DNA of 45,431 nucleotides from Planctomycetota bacterium (GTDB taxonomy: Bacteria > Planctomycetota > UBA1135 > GCA-002686595), in NCBI GenBank assembly GCA_002686595.1, contig NYXZ01000074.1:1-45431 (forward strand). The letters are read 5' to 3'. Positions within the stretch are counted from its first letter, which is position 1. Each line of letters starts with the position of its first letter. This document shows, piece after piece, positions 7,950 to 17,900 of this stretch. Under the pieces are notes generated by a model. That model searched no databases. It saw only the letters and a program-made list of their open reading frames with translations, and was not told the DNA's origin. Both the position numbers and the translations under genes were made by a program.

Positions 7950-8873
7950 TCACCGCAGACCGGGTCCGGGCGCATCTTCTGTTTCCCCATGGCCTGCGCC
8001 CATGGGGAGCTTGAGTATGCCCGCAACGATTACCATTCCCCCGAGGAGCGCGGCGGGTGGCGGGGTTTCTGCTAGGAACATCCAGGCCAGGAGAATGCCA
8101 AGGGCCGATTCGCCCAGCAGCGTGACCGACACCGTGGTGGCGCGCAGGTAACGCAAAGACCAGTTGTAGGCGGAGTGGCCTAGTAGTTGGGGGACGAGGG
8201 CCAAGGCGATCAACCAGCCGTAGGTGGCGGGGCTCCAGCCCAGTAGTTGTTGACCGGTGAGGGCGCAGGCCAAAAGCAGGAAGATGCTCGCTGATCCGTA
8301 ACAGGCGGCCAGGTAGGCGGCGATGGGCAGTTGGGGGCGCAGGCGCCGCCCCAACAAGATGTAGACGGCGGCCAGCACCGCCCCACCCAGGGCCAGGCCA
8401 TCGCCGAACAGGGCATCGCTCGAGATGTCCAAATCGCCGGCGCCGATTAGGACCGCGCCGAAGAAGGCCAGACCGATGCCACGCCATGTGCGGCGGTCGA
8501 CACGGTCATGGGTGATGAGCGGCGTCAGCAGGGCAGCCCAAAGGGGAACCGTGTTCACCAGCAGCAAGCTCGAGGCGATGTTCGTGTGGGAGAGGGAGCT
8601 GATCCAGGTCAGGAAGTGCAGGGCCAGGGCGAGGCCGGAGGCGAGCAGGCAGAGGACCGCGGGACGGGACAGGGCTGCCATGGCTCGTAGTCCTGCGCGT
8701 CCCACCCAAGGCAGGACTACTAGCGTGGCCAGGGCCAAACGCCAGGCGGCCTGGACCAGGGCCGGCGCCTCATCCGAGAGACGCACGAAGAGGGAGCCCG
8801 TGGCCACGGCGCACACGCCAATAAAGAGGACCAAAGCCGGCGGCACCCGGGGGCGTTCCGCCGGCGCCACCAT
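7950..8873 (-). CDS. EamA/DMT superfamily transporter
   Basis: This is a 307-residue integral membrane protein of the drug/metabolite transporter superfamily. About ten hydrophobic helices fall into two five-helix EamA repeats, each opening with a typical segment (first repeat: F-I-G-V-C-A-V-A-T-G-S-L-F-V-R, then P-A-L-V-Q-A-A-W-R). The second repeat has the usual L-L-G-E-S-A-L-G-I-L-L-A-W-M-F-L-A-E-T-P motif near the end. Such proteins export metabolites or amino acids, but the substrate cannot be predicted. Its ATG (8871-8873) overlaps the TGA of the lipid-kinase gene by one base, a classic translational-coupling arrangement, so the two are almost certainly co-transcribed. Confidence 0.92.
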   Translation of the reverse strand: MVAPAERPRVPPALVLFIGVCAVATGSLFVRLSDEAPALVQAAWRLALATLVVLPWVGRAGLRAMAALSRPAVLCLLASGLALALHFLTWISSLSHTNIASSLLLVNTVPLWAALLTPLITHDRVDRRTWRGIGLAFFGAVLIGAGDLDISSDALFGDGLALGGAVLAAVYILLGRRLRPQLPIAAYLAACYGSASIFLLLACALTGQQLLGWSPATYGWLIALALVPQLLGHSAYNWSLRYLRATTVSVTLLGESALGILLAWMFLAETPPPAALLGGMVIVAGILKLPMGAGHGETEDAPGPGLR

Positions 8874-9748
8874 CAGGCCAACAGGCGCAAGGCTCCGGGC
8901 AGGACCCGCGCCTCCACGCTCCGGGCCGGGAGAATCTCGCCGTCCAGGACCAGATAGGAGCCGGCATCCAGCTCCAACGAGAAACCAGCCACCTGCCTGT
9001 AGTCCACCAGAGGTGAGTTCACATGTTTGCCCTTGAAGACCGCCAGCAACATGCCGAGCAGTTTGAAACGCCCCGCTGCTCGCACCAGCACCAAGTCAAC
9101 CAGACCGTCATCCAGCTTGGCGCTGGGAGCCATCATCATGCCCGACCCCACGAAGCGCGTGATACAAGCCGTCCCCATCAACCACTCGCCTGCCACGCCA
9201 TCGATGGCCACGGCCGGGTAGCTCAGGCGCCAGCGACATATCTCCCGCAGGGCGGCCAAGGTATAGCGCGTGCCGCCCAGGAAACGCATGGGTTCCGAGC
9301 GCCGGTTGATCTCCGCCACGGCGCCCCAACCGAGCACATTCATGGAGTGCATGGCTTGGCCGTCAACGGTCAGGTGCAAGAGGTCAAGCGAGCGCGTCTC
9401 CCCGGCCAGGAGCCGCGCCGTGGCCCGGGCCTCATCCGCCATGTCGAGCTCGACGGCCAACGAGTTGCCGGAACCTGCCGGCAGCAGGCCCAGGGCCGGC
9501 CGCTCTTCCGGGGCCCGTTCCATCAAGCCCTCCACCACCTCCAAAACGGTCCCATCGCCGCCCACGGCCACGACGCTGGTCACCCCCGCCAGGTCGGCCG
9601 TCGCCACATGCTCGCGCCCGTGTCCCGCCCGTTCTGTCAGGAGCTCCCGCACCGTGCCGCCGGCCGCCTCGATGCGGTCCTTGGCCCGTCCCGCGACTTG
9701 CCGCGCGCGCCGGCCACCGGCAATGGGATTGATGATGAGCAGCTGCAT
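8873..9748 (-). CDS. Diacylglycerol kinase family lipid kinase (YegS/BmrU-like)
   Basis: The 291-residue protein has the DAGK catalytic-domain landmarks: N-P-I-A-G-G near the N-terminus, V-G-G-D-G-T at about 62-67 (nucleotide binding), and G-L-L-P-A-G-S-G-N-S-L-A about 30 residues later. The C-terminal half has the beta-sandwich pattern ending in L-D-G-E-I-L-P. Members phosphorylate diacylglycerol, sphingoid or related lipids at the cytoplasmic face of the membrane. The start is ATG at 9748, three bases after the stop of the molybdopterin oxidoreductase gene, and its stop overlaps the start of the EamA gene. Tight spacing puts it in one transcription unit with the redox complex, although no functional link is evident. 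Confidence 0.9.
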   Translation of the reverse strand: MQLLIINPIAGGRRARQVAGRAKDRIEAAGGTVRELLTERAGHGREHVATADLAGVTSVVAVGGDGTVLEVVEGLMERAPEERPALGLLPAGSGNSLAVELDMADEARATARLLAGETRSLDLLHLTVDGQAMHSMNVLGWGAVAEINRRSEPMRFLGGTRYTLAALREICRWRLSYPAVAIDGVAGEWLMGTACITRFVGSGMMMAPSAKLDDGLVDLVLVRAAGRFKLLGMLLAVFKGKHVNSPLVDYRQVAGFSLELDAGSYLVLDGEILPARSVEARVLPGALRLLA

Positions 9749-9751
9749 GCC

Positions 9752-12490
9752 TCAATCATCCAATCGATAGGCCTCCGCCGTCGGTTTCAGCGGCCGATTG
9801 AGCCACAGGGGACGGCGCAACCCGCCGGGGCCGGGGGCCGGCGTGGTCTTGGCTTTCCATTCCTCGTAGACGCGGCGCGAGGCGGCCGTGTCGACGAAGA
9901 TGTCTCCATAGCGATCGCCTTCTTGTATCGGCCCCACGGTCACCTTCTGGTGCCAACAATGCATGCCGCTGACCGGATCCGGCTGCACGGGGAAGGTCAT
10001 GTTCTGGTTCACACCGACCTCGTCCCACCAGACTCGCTCCGTGTTCGGATCAGCACTGGAGAAAGCCTTGGCGCCCTGGCGTTGGCGCATCAAGAAGGTA
10101 CTGCCTTGGCGCTCAATCTCGACCGTGGACGAGGCCGCCTTTTGGCCGCCGACGGAATCGAAGAGCCGCCAACGGCCCAGGTGATGGGAGCAAGCCACCA
10201 CGCCCGGATGAATGCCCTCGGTCACCCAGACGCGCAACACGAAATAGCCGATGGCCGTACTGACCCGCGCCAACCCCTTGTTCGTCAGCCCCAGGGCCTC
10301 TGCGTCCACCGGGTGAACCCAGAGTGGATTCGTGTGGGCGATTTCGCCGAGCCACGGCGCATTGCCGGAGCGCGTGTGGATCAAGACCGGCAGGCGAAAG
10401 GTCGGAATCAGAGTGCGCTCCCCGGCCGCTTCATCGAGCTCACTCCAATGCACATGGGAACGCACATAAGCGGGCAGTGAATCCTGGCCGTAGCCCCATT
10501 CCTCAAGCGTTTTCGAACGCAGTTCGAGTTTCTTGCTGGGTGTCGGCAGACCAACTCGCGGAGTGCCGTCACCGGTATCGATGCCCTGCTCAGCTTCGGC
10601 CTCGAAGCGTTCCTGACCGGCGTAGGGCACGGCGAAGGCGCCCCGCGAACGCATGTACTCAAGGGGACTCTGGTTCGCCGCGGCCGCCGCCTCCGGCAGG
10701 CCGGGCACTCCGTTCTCGAAGACATCCGCCCAGTACTCGTCCATGGAGATCGGCTCGCCTGGTTTCTCCTTCGATTCGAACCAGCGCCGGATGCCCAGCT
10801 CCCCGTCGGGATCGATGGCCCAACTGAGGGCGATCCAAAACTCCGCTTCCTCCCAGACTTCCCCCGGGTTGGCGGTACGGCTATCACCGCCGCCGCGGCC
10901 CTCCAGTTCATTGAAGCGCCGGATGACCGGCTGGCGGAAACCGATCCAGCTGGCCGCGTGGGTCTCCTGACTCATCACATCATGGCGCTCCGGGGCCAGG
11001 CCCATGGGCAGGATGTAGTCGGCCCATTGGGCCGACTCGCACCAGATGGGAGTCAGGGCCACATGGCAGCCAACGCTCTCCTCGTTCTCCAGCATCTCGA
11101 TCCAACTGGCCCCGTCGGGATTGGTCCAGACCGGGTTGTAGACACGAGTGAAATAGGTGTCGATACGCCGCTCTTGGTCGCGCACGAGATGCGGCAACAG
11201 GAAACTCATTTCGTAATGGGCCAAGGGCCACTCGCGCGGCCAGAGCAACTCATTCCAGCGCCCGTGGGGCGGCGGGTTCTCGCTCGGCTTGGGCACGAAC
11301 TTGTCCCAAGAGTTGGGGTTCAGACCTCCGGGGCGACCAAAGCTGCCGGTGAGCACATGTAGCAGCACCAGGGCACGGGCCACCTGCCAGCCCCCCAGGT
11401 TGCCGCTGGCGGTGTTGCGCCACAGGTGGCTGGCGAACTTGCCTTGGGCCCCTTCGATTTCGTCAGCCAGAATCGAAACGGCGTCTGCTGAGATGCGGCA
11501 TTCCTCGGCCACGAACTCCGGCGTGAATTGGCTGTAGTGTTCGGCGAGCAGCTCCAGGAAGCGATCGAAGTCCGCCGCCTCGCCTTCCTCCGCGGCCGCG
11601 GGATCCAATAGCAAGGCGGCCTCCTCCCAGTTTGTCCAACGCCGGATGAAGTCGCGGTCCAGAGCATTGCGCAGGATCAACTCGCGGGCCACGGCGAGCA
11701 GAAGGGCCGCTTCGCTCCCGGGCCAAGGGGAAATCCAATGATCCGCCCGCGAGGCCGTGTTCGAGAGGCGCGTGTCCAGCACCGCCAAGCGGGCCCCCCG
11801 ATCCATGGACTCGACAATGCGTTGGGCGTGGGGATTGAAGTAGTGACCGGTCTCCAAGTGCGCCGAGAGCAACAGGACAAAACGCGCCTGCGAGTAGTCG
11901 GGTGACGGACGGTCCGCTCCACACCACAGCGAGTAGCCAACCCGCGCCGCCCCGGAGCAGACATTGGTATGGCTGTTGTGGCCGTCAATGCCCCAAGCCG
12001 CCAGGGTACGCAGGGCGAAGTGGTCCTCGCCCGGACGACCCACATGGTACATGAGCTCGTCGTGGCGCTGCTCCTTGAGGGCCTGGGCGATGCGTCCGCC
12101 GATGTCTTCCAGGGCCGTCTCCCAGGAGACCTCCTCGAAGCGGCCTGCGCCGCGTTTTCCGACCCGGCGCAGGGGATGCAAGATGCGCTCCGGATCCTTG
12201 ACCTGATTGATGGTCGCGGGTCCCTTGGCACAGGTGCGGCCGCGGCTGCCGGGGTGGACCGGGTTGCCCTCGAAGCGCTCGATGACTCCGGTTTCCTTAT
12301 CGACAAAAGCCACCAAGCCACAGGCCGATTCGCAGTTGAAGCAAATGGTCGGAATGCAACGGTAGTGGCGCTCGTTCTTCTCCGGCCAGCTGGTGGCATC
12401 GAGTTCAGTCCAGTCACCCCACTGTTCAAAGGGCGGGCCGGTTTCCAGTTCCCAGGGGCTGGTGCGACCTTGTTGTTCGTTGTTCGTCAC
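9752..12490 (-). CDS. Molybdopterin oxidoreductase catalytic subunit, cytoplasmic type
   Basis: I choose GTG at 12490 (V-T-N-N-E-Q-Q), eight bases after the stop of the FeS/NrfD gene. Longer readings would overlap that gene with low-complexity Pro/Arg sequence. The 912-residue protein has a [4Fe-4S] motif (Cys50, 53, 57 and 87), the partner segment G-R-T-C-A-K-G, and T-N-V-C-S-G-A with Cys178 at the position where Psr/Phs/Arr-type enzymes carry the Mo-ligand cysteine. A C-terminal molydopterin-binding domain follows (H-T-N-P-L-W-V-H-P-V-D-A). No Tat signal is present, so the enzyme should face the cytoplasm, as in SoeABC-type sulfite dehydrogenases and unlike PsrA or DmsA. The substrate is not resolved: sulfite, formate or another oxyanion are all possible. 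It surely works with the adjacent membrane subunit. Confidence 0.88.
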   Translation of the reverse strand: MTNNEQQGRTSPWELETGPPFEQWGDWTELDATSWPEKNERHYRCIPTICFNCESACGLVAFVDKETGVIERFEGNPVHPGSRGRTCAKGPATINQVKDPERILHPLRRVGKRGAGRFEEVSWETALEDIGGRIAQALKEQRHDELMYHVGRPGEDHFALRTLAAWGIDGHNSHTNVCSGAARVGYSLWCGADRPSPDYSQARFVLLLSAHLETGHYFNPHAQRIVESMDRGARLAVLDTRLSNTASRADHWISPWPGSEAALLLAVARELILRNALDRDFIRRWTNWEEAALLLDPAAAEEGEAADFDRFLELLAEHYSQFTPEFVAEECRISADAVSILADEIEGAQGKFASHLWRNTASGNLGGWQVARALVLLHVLTGSFGRPGGLNPNSWDKFVPKPSENPPPHGRWNELLWPREWPLAHYEMSFLLPHLVRDQERRIDTYFTRVYNPVWTNPDGASWIEMLENEESVGCHVALTPIWCESAQWADYILPMGLAPERHDVMSQETHAASWIGFRQPVIRRFNELEGRGGGDSRTANPGEVWEEAEFWIALSWAIDPDGELGIRRWFESKEKPGEPISMDEYWADVFENGVPGLPEAAAAANQSPLEYMRSRGAFAVPYAGQERFEAEAEQGIDTGDGTPRVGLPTPSKKLELRSKTLEEWGYGQDSLPAYVRSHVHWSELDEAAGERTLIPTFRLPVLIHTRSGNAPWLGEIAHTNPLWVHPVDAEALGLTNKGLARVSTAIGYFVLRVWVTEGIHPGVVACSHHLGRWRLFDSVGGQKAASSTVEIERQGSTFLMRQRQGAKAFSSADPNTERVWWDEVGVNQNMTFPVQPDPVSGMHCWHQKVTVGPIQEGDRYGDIFVDTAASRRVYEEWKAKTTPAPGPGGLRRPLWLNRPLKPTAEAYRLDD

Positions 12491-12498
12491 GGGATTGT

Positions 12499-14055
12499 TC
12501 AGCTGATGGGGATGGACTGGCCGGCGCGAATAAACAGGTCCTCTTCCGATGCGAGCCCCACGAGCGTCAACAGCGCAGCCACCAGCAGCAGACCTCCGGC
12601 GCCGGGGAAGAAGAGCAGGACGAACAGGGGCGCCAGCACACCGAGTTGCAGGCCCAGCAGGCGATGGCGACGGGCCAGGGGGCCGCGGGACAGGAGAGCC
12701 TGGGCCCGGGCGCATTCCTCGCCGCGGGCAGCGGGATCATGGCGCCCGTGGTCATGGACGAAGGTCAGCAGGCCGTGGAGCACCAGGGCCAGGATCAGGA
12801 TGAAGCGCGTGGCCTGGAACTGCAGCTCGGAAACGTCGAGGACGCCGCATACCAAAGCCATGTTCATGGCGGCTCCAGCCAGAGTTGCCTGGACCACGAG
12901 ATGGGGCGCAAGCAGGCGGTGTGACCAGTAGGGTCGCCCCTTGGCCTGGCCGAGCAGCCAGGCCGTGTAGGCGGCGGTCAGGATTGCCGCGCAGGCTGTT
13001 GGAATCGCCAGCCAGCCCCCCACTGATTCAATCGCGCCCAAGCCCGACAACAGATAGGGCAGCAGCAACAGACCGTAGGCGCCCAGGACCAGGGAACCGC
13101 GGGCGATCCAGGAACGCATGTTCGGGCGTCGCATGATCAGCAGGAAGCGATCCGGGCGTTTCAAGTCGGCCACCAACAACACGGCGGTCAGGAGCAAGAA
13201 GCAGAGTGACAGGAGGGGCACGGCCAGCGTGCCGGGCCCCTGGGCCTCGCCCCCCAGGAGCAGGGGCAGCCCAGCCAGGAAGATGCCGGCCGCCAGGGAC
13301 TTGGTAAAGAGATAGGCGGAGACCTTGGTTCCCCAGGTGAGGGCGCGGGGCACATCGTAGGTCGTGCGGGCCGCATCCTCCCCCGCGCCGCGGGCCCGTT
13401 GCTCGGCGGCCCTGAAGAGTTCCGCGTCCAGGCGCGGGCCGGGCACCTGCTGGGACCACAGGAAACCGTTTGCGGCGCTGGTTGTCAGGGGCTCGAGGCC
13501 AGCGGCAGCGGCCTTGCGGTAAACCACATTCGGCCCCGTTCCGGCTTCCGGTTTGCGCACGGAGAGTTCACCCTCGCCGGCCTCTTGCACGAGCTGCGCC
13601 ACGCGGCTTTGCTCGTCTTCGAAGTCACCGGGGACAATGGCCTCGGTGGGACACACCACGGCACAGGCCGGAGCCAGCCCCGATTCCAGGCGATGGGCAC
13701 AGAAGTGACACTTGGAGGCCGTGCCCCGGGCCGGATCAATGTGCAAGGCATCATAGGGACAGGCCTGCATGCACCCCTTGCAACCGATGCAATAGCGGTG
13801 GTCCAAATCCACGATACCGTCGGGCCGCTTGGTCAAGGCCGCCGTGGGACAGATCTCCACACATGGCGGTTGGCTGCATTGATTGCAGCGCAACACGGTA
13901 AAACTGCGTCGCACATCGGGAAAGCGCCCGCTTTCGGTGTACTTGACCCAGGTGCGGAAGCTCCCCAGGGAGACATCGTTCTCCGACTTGCAGGCCACCG
14001 TACAGGCGTGGCAGCCGATGCAACGGGCCTTGTCTAGTATGAAACCGAGACGCAC
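12499..14055 (-). CDS. Fused four-cluster ferredoxin and NrfD-type membrane subunit
   Basis: The 518-residue protein joins two subunits that are separate in DmsABC and PsrABC. Residues 1-~190 are a DmsB/NrfC-like ferredoxin with four [4Fe-4S] motifs: C12-I-G-C-H-A-C-T-V-A-C; C-N-Q-C-S-Q-P-P-C-V-E-I-C-P; C-I-G-C-K-G-C-M-Q-A-C-P; and C-H-F-C followed eleven residues later by C-A-V-V-C-P. From about residue 225 to the end there are about eight membrane helices of the NrfD/PsrC type, starting A-Y-L-F-T-K-S-L-A-A-G-I-F. The start is GTG at 14055. It would pass electrons between the molybdenum subunit encoded 8 bases downstream and the quinone pool. FeS-NrfD fusions exist in other bacteria; here the missing Tat signal implies a cytoplasmic ferredoxin part. 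Confidence 0.9.
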   Translation of the reverse strand: MRLGFILDKARCIGCHACTVACKSENDVSLGSFRTWVKYTESGRFPDVRRSFTVLRCNQCSQPPCVEICPTAALTKRPDGIVDLDHRYCIGCKGCMQACPYDALHIDPARGTASKCHFCAHRLESGLAPACAVVCPTEAIVPGDFEDEQSRVAQLVQEAGEGELSVRKPEAGTGPNVVYRKAAAAGLEPLTTSAANGFLWSQQVPGPRLDAELFRAAEQRARGAGEDAARTTYDVPRALTWGTKVSAYLFTKSLAAGIFLAGLPLLLGGEAQGPGTLAVPLLSLCFLLLTAVLLVADLKRPDRFLLIMRRPNMRSWIARGSLVLGAYGLLLLPYLLSGLGAIESVGGWLAIPTACAAILTAAYTAWLLGQAKGRPYWSHRLLAPHLVVQATLAGAAMNMALVCGVLDVSELQFQATRFILILALVLHGLLTFVHDHGRHDPAARGEECARAQALLSRGPLARRHRLLGLQLGVLAPLFVLLFFPGAGGLLLVAALLTLVGLASEEDLFIRAGQSIPIS

Positions 14056-14111
14056 GCTGGCAGCCTAACGGCGCGGGGACTGGCCCACCAGACAGTAGGC
14101 GCGGCGCGAGC

Positions 14112-14840
14112 TCAGCGCAGGGGCAGGCGCAGGATGCTGCCGGCCCTGAACACGCCGCCGTCGAAGTGGCCGACGACCGGATCATCGCCGAGAATCAGCA
14201 CATGGCTGTGGTTGCGATCACCGAAGTGGGTCAGGACGCCGCCCAGACCATCGGCGAAAAAACCCACCACCAAGCCGTGTTCGTGGCTGGAGGCCAACCG
14301 GAAAGGATCATTCTCCGGAGGCAACTCATCTGCGGCGTAGGGGCACATGCCGTTGAGCACGTGCAGCTCCAGGCCGTCGATGCCTCCTTCGACTTCAAAG
14401 GGGAAGGGTCCTTTTTCCGGCAATCCAACTGTCGACGCCAGGCCACAGATGTGCTCCTCCAACTCCTCCATGTCCATGTCCCGAGGCAACTGGCTCTCCG
14501 ACCAGGCTTCGACCGTGGTCACGGCCAGCAGCGTTGCCTTCTCACCCGCCGGCACACCGGAGGCCGTCACACATTCGGCGGGTCCGGTCACTCGCCCGAT
14601 CCACACGATTCCATTGCGCACCAGGATCTCCCCGGTCAAGCCAGCCACGGCGCCGATGCCCCAGGTGCCGGGACGGGAGGCGGCCTCCGCCAGATCCACG
14701 CGCCCTTCGGTTTGCCCGCCGCGCAGGACGGTCTTCAGTTCGCCCCAACTCTGCAGCGGTTCATCCCAGCCCTCGTTGGTGCTGGCGCATGAGGCGCTGA
14801 TGGCGAGAAACAGGACGGCGATGGCATTCTTGAAGTTCAT
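14112..14840 (-). CDS. Lipoprotein with an acetolactate decarboxylase-like domain
   Basis: I start at ATG 14840 (M-N-F-K-N-A-I-A-V-L-F-L-A-I-S-A-S-C), which gives a lipobox I-S-A-S-C and has AAGGG upstream. The upstream reading would add a basic, non-signal stretch. The 242-residue product continues with W-G-I-G-A-V-A-G-L-T-G-E-I-L-V-R-N-G, resembling the L-G-T-x-x-x-L-D-G-E-x-x-x-x-D-G strand of alpha-acetolactate decarboxylase. It ends with H-S-H-V-L-I-L followed by G-H-F-D-G-G and a final L-R-L-P. The histidines could form the metal site of that fold. A lipidated, exported BudA-like protein would not make acetoin in the cytoplasm, so its substrate is open. The family call rests on pattern memory alone. 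Confidence 0.55.
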   Translation of the reverse strand: MNFKNAIAVLFLAISASCASTNEGWDEPLQSWGELKTVLRGGQTEGRVDLAEAASRPGTWGIGAVAGLTGEILVRNGIVWIGRVTGPAECVTASGVPAGEKATLLAVTTVEAWSESQLPRDMDMEELEEHICGLASTVGLPEKGPFPFEVEGGIDGLELHVLNGMCPYAADELPPENDPFRLASSHEHGLVVGFFADGLGGVLTHFGDRNHSHVLILGDDPVVGHFDGGVFRAGSILRLPLR

Positions 14841-14986
14841 CGTAGTTGCGCCCTTAGGGCGGCGGGTGTGCTGACGGACTTGGAAACGGGGTCTGGAACG
14901 CAGCATTGAACAGCAGCGGGGTTGGATCTGGCAAGCCCCCGGCCCCTCCTCGGCTGTTCGGACTGTGTGAATTGGCCGGCGACGCC

Positions 14987-17900
14987 CTATTTCAACAACT
15001 GCACTTCACTGAAGCCGAGCTTGTTGGCCCCTACAGCGCCGTCAATCGCCTCCAGAATCCGCAGCTCGATCTCGCGCACCTTGACGGGTTTGGCGAAGCG
15101 TAGCTCGGTCTTGCGCAGAACATGGGGATCCATCTCGACCTGATAGGTGTCGCGACCATTGACCACCACCTCGAAACGCTTCACACGGGCCAAGGCCTTC
15201 TCATGGAGCCGCGGCCAGGCGTGGCATAACAGCATGCGCCCAGCACGAGTTGAGCGTCGCAACTTGATGCTCAGGGTCGGAGCCCCGTCAGTGGCGGCGC
15301 ACTCCCAGCGCGTGGAATGCAGCCCGTCAAAAGCCTGGGCCGCCTCATAGCCGCCACCGAATTTGCTGGAAGCGGCGAAACTGGCCTGGGCGCGATCGAG
15401 CAGACACAGATCCCTATCAGCGGCGTACTCAAGGGCCGCTGGGGGAAAGGCCCCCTCCAGAGACACGGCCACAACCGCTGAGTTCACCACAACTTGCTCT
15501 GGTACATATCCTTCGCGTTCAGGTTCGCGCAACAACCCCAGGCGCATGCTGAACTCGTGCTTGCCGGTTTTCTCCAACTCGAGCTGGGCATCGATGCGCT
15601 GGACCCCCAGGGGTCTGGTGGCGTCAACCTCCACCCGCTCTCTGACCTGGGCCTCGGCTTCGCCAGGTTGCTTGACCAAGAACTCAGCAAAGGCCACCCG
15701 CGGGCCGCGGCCGCGCTCACCGGACCACTCGAACTCAGCCAAGGTCTTGGAGCCAAAACCGGTCAGAAAAACAACCGTTGGACTCTTGGCGAGCACACGG
15801 AAGTGCGCTCCTGTTTCCGCGGACTCCGCCAGATGCAGCCTCTCGTCTGGATTCCGCTTGCCACCAGTGCTGGGCGACGTGGCCCGTTCCAGGAACAAGA
15901 GGGCCAGAAGCGTGTCCACGAGTGTGTTATCACCGTACCAACCCCCTTCCGCCTGCTGTGAACGCAACAGGTAGCCAGCTCCGGTGTCATACCAATCAAC
16001 GCCGCCTACGATCCTCTTCCTGAGCAAGCTGCCCAGGCGTTCCATGCCATAGATATGGAAGTAGTGGTGCCCCCCGCCAGGGTTCTTGGACCAGGTCATA
16101 TTGCGTTCGATCCAAGCCAAGCCACCGGCGATGCCCGCGTCGGCCTTGCGCTTGAGATGCGTTTCAAGCTTGTCCCCCAACGCTTCCCCGGCCAGGTGCA
16201 GAATAGTGATCCCGGCACTGGTCATGGACCCGCGATAGCCTGATTGCGGGCGGTAGCTGAAGGCGGCCGTCTTGATGCGCCCCCGCAAGGGGTGGTCCCA
16301 GGTGTCCTCTTGACCTAGGCACTGCAGGGCCCCGAGAACGAGACGCCGCCAAGTGCGCGTCGGCACGGCCACGCCGCGCTCACCGGCGGCATGAAAAGCC
16401 AAAACGGCATAAAGTGTCGTGGAGAGATCGTCCGGCAGCGCCGATCCGTTTGGATGTATCGGATAACCGACCAGCCCGGAACCAGATTGGAAATCAACTA
16501 GGCGTTCCACATCACCGGCGAGCAACTCAAGATCCCGATCAGCCATCAGGGCACAGAGCGCCAAGATGCGACAGGAGAGCGAATAGGTGTGATCCGCCGG
16601 GCGCGAGCGCACGAATCCCATGGCGCGCTGAATCACCGGGTGGGACCCTGGCACGCCACACTTGAGTAGGGTGTAAACCGCATAGGCCGTGTGCCCCGCG
16701 CCGTATTCCGGGTGATTGCCCCAGGAGCCATCCGCGTACTGTCGCTCGATCAGGAACTTCACGCCGCGGTCGATCGCTTCGTTGACGGCCTGCTTGTCCA
16801 CACTATCCCAGGCCTGCATGCCAAAGGCCCAGGCACCACCATCATTCACGACCTTGGCCAGGATGTGATTGGTTCCCGGGGCAAGCTGCAGCGTGACACC
16901 ATCATCCGAAGTATTCAGGCTGCGAGCCACGGCACTTTCCAACAGCAGCTGACCATTCAGCCACAGGCGCAGGCCATCGTCGCTGCCCAACTGCAACGCC
17001 ATCTCCCCGGCCTCATCCATCTCAAGTACACGATAGAGATAGGCACAGCTCTTGGCATTCCAATCTCCCGGCGCCCCCTCTGGCTTGAGCGCCGCATTGA
17101 GGTCAATCGTCCCCACATCCAAGGCCAGTGGCTGTCCCAGACCCGGCACCTGCCGCCATGTCATGGCGCCCAGTTTGCCGCGGTGCTCGCGGTCGAGCTT
17201 GGCCTGGGGAGCGCCGGCCTTCATCGAGGCCAGGTAGCGTTCGATGACTGTCGTTTCCCCCATGTTCCCGGGCCCGGCACCGTAGGCAAAGGGCCCGATG
17301 GCGTACCAGGGCCCCCACTCCTGGCCCGGCTTGTGATTTGGATCGTCCGTCGCCACCGGCGCCGGTGCAGCGGGGAACATCGGCTCCTCTCTGGTGAGTG
17401 CAGCCTGGCGATGGAATCGATTCTTGATCACCTTGCGTGACAGGACCTGCTCGAAGATGCTGACCTCCCGCAAGCGGCCGTGGTGCAGGAAGTCCTCATT
17501 GCTGTCGCGGTAACCAGCCAGGACCACTGGAGCAGCCCCAGGGTAGAGAATGTCACCACTTTGGGCGGTGCTCGTCACATCGAGCTCCCCGTTCACATAC
17601 AGACGCATCACCTCCCCGTCAAAGCTGCCGACGAGGTTGTACAGACGACCGAGCTCATACTCGAACTCGCTGTTCAAGTAGGTCATGACCCCGTCACCAT
17701 CGTCAGTCCCGGTGGATGACAAGCCCAGGTAGAAATGCTGCTTGCCGTAACCCAACACCCAGCCTTTCTCCATTCCACCGTTGTCCTGTAGCACCGAGAC
17801 CACGCCTCCATAGGCGTGGGCCGTGTTGATCGAAAACCAAACGGAAACCGTTAGCTCGCGGGTGGGCAGGAAGTCACGAACAGCACTCAGGTCGTCCGCC

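Noticed and set aside
7985-8007. Perfect CCCCATGG/CCATGGGG hairpin near the end of the EamA gene
   Set aside because: It lies inside the coding sequence and has no T-run after it on the gene's strand, so it is probably a chance palindrome.
9023-10480. Long plus-strand frame of 485 codons across the lipid-kinase and Mo-oxidoreductase genes
   Set aside because: It is an antisense shadow: rich in His, Gln, Arg and Pro, no motif, and both minus-strand genes there are well supported.
12491-12715. 75-codon N-terminal extension of the molybdopterin oxidoreductase
   Set aside because: It overlaps the 3' end of the FeS/NrfD gene, is Pro/Arg/Ala-rich and matches no known signal. GTG at 12490 lies just after that gene's stop.
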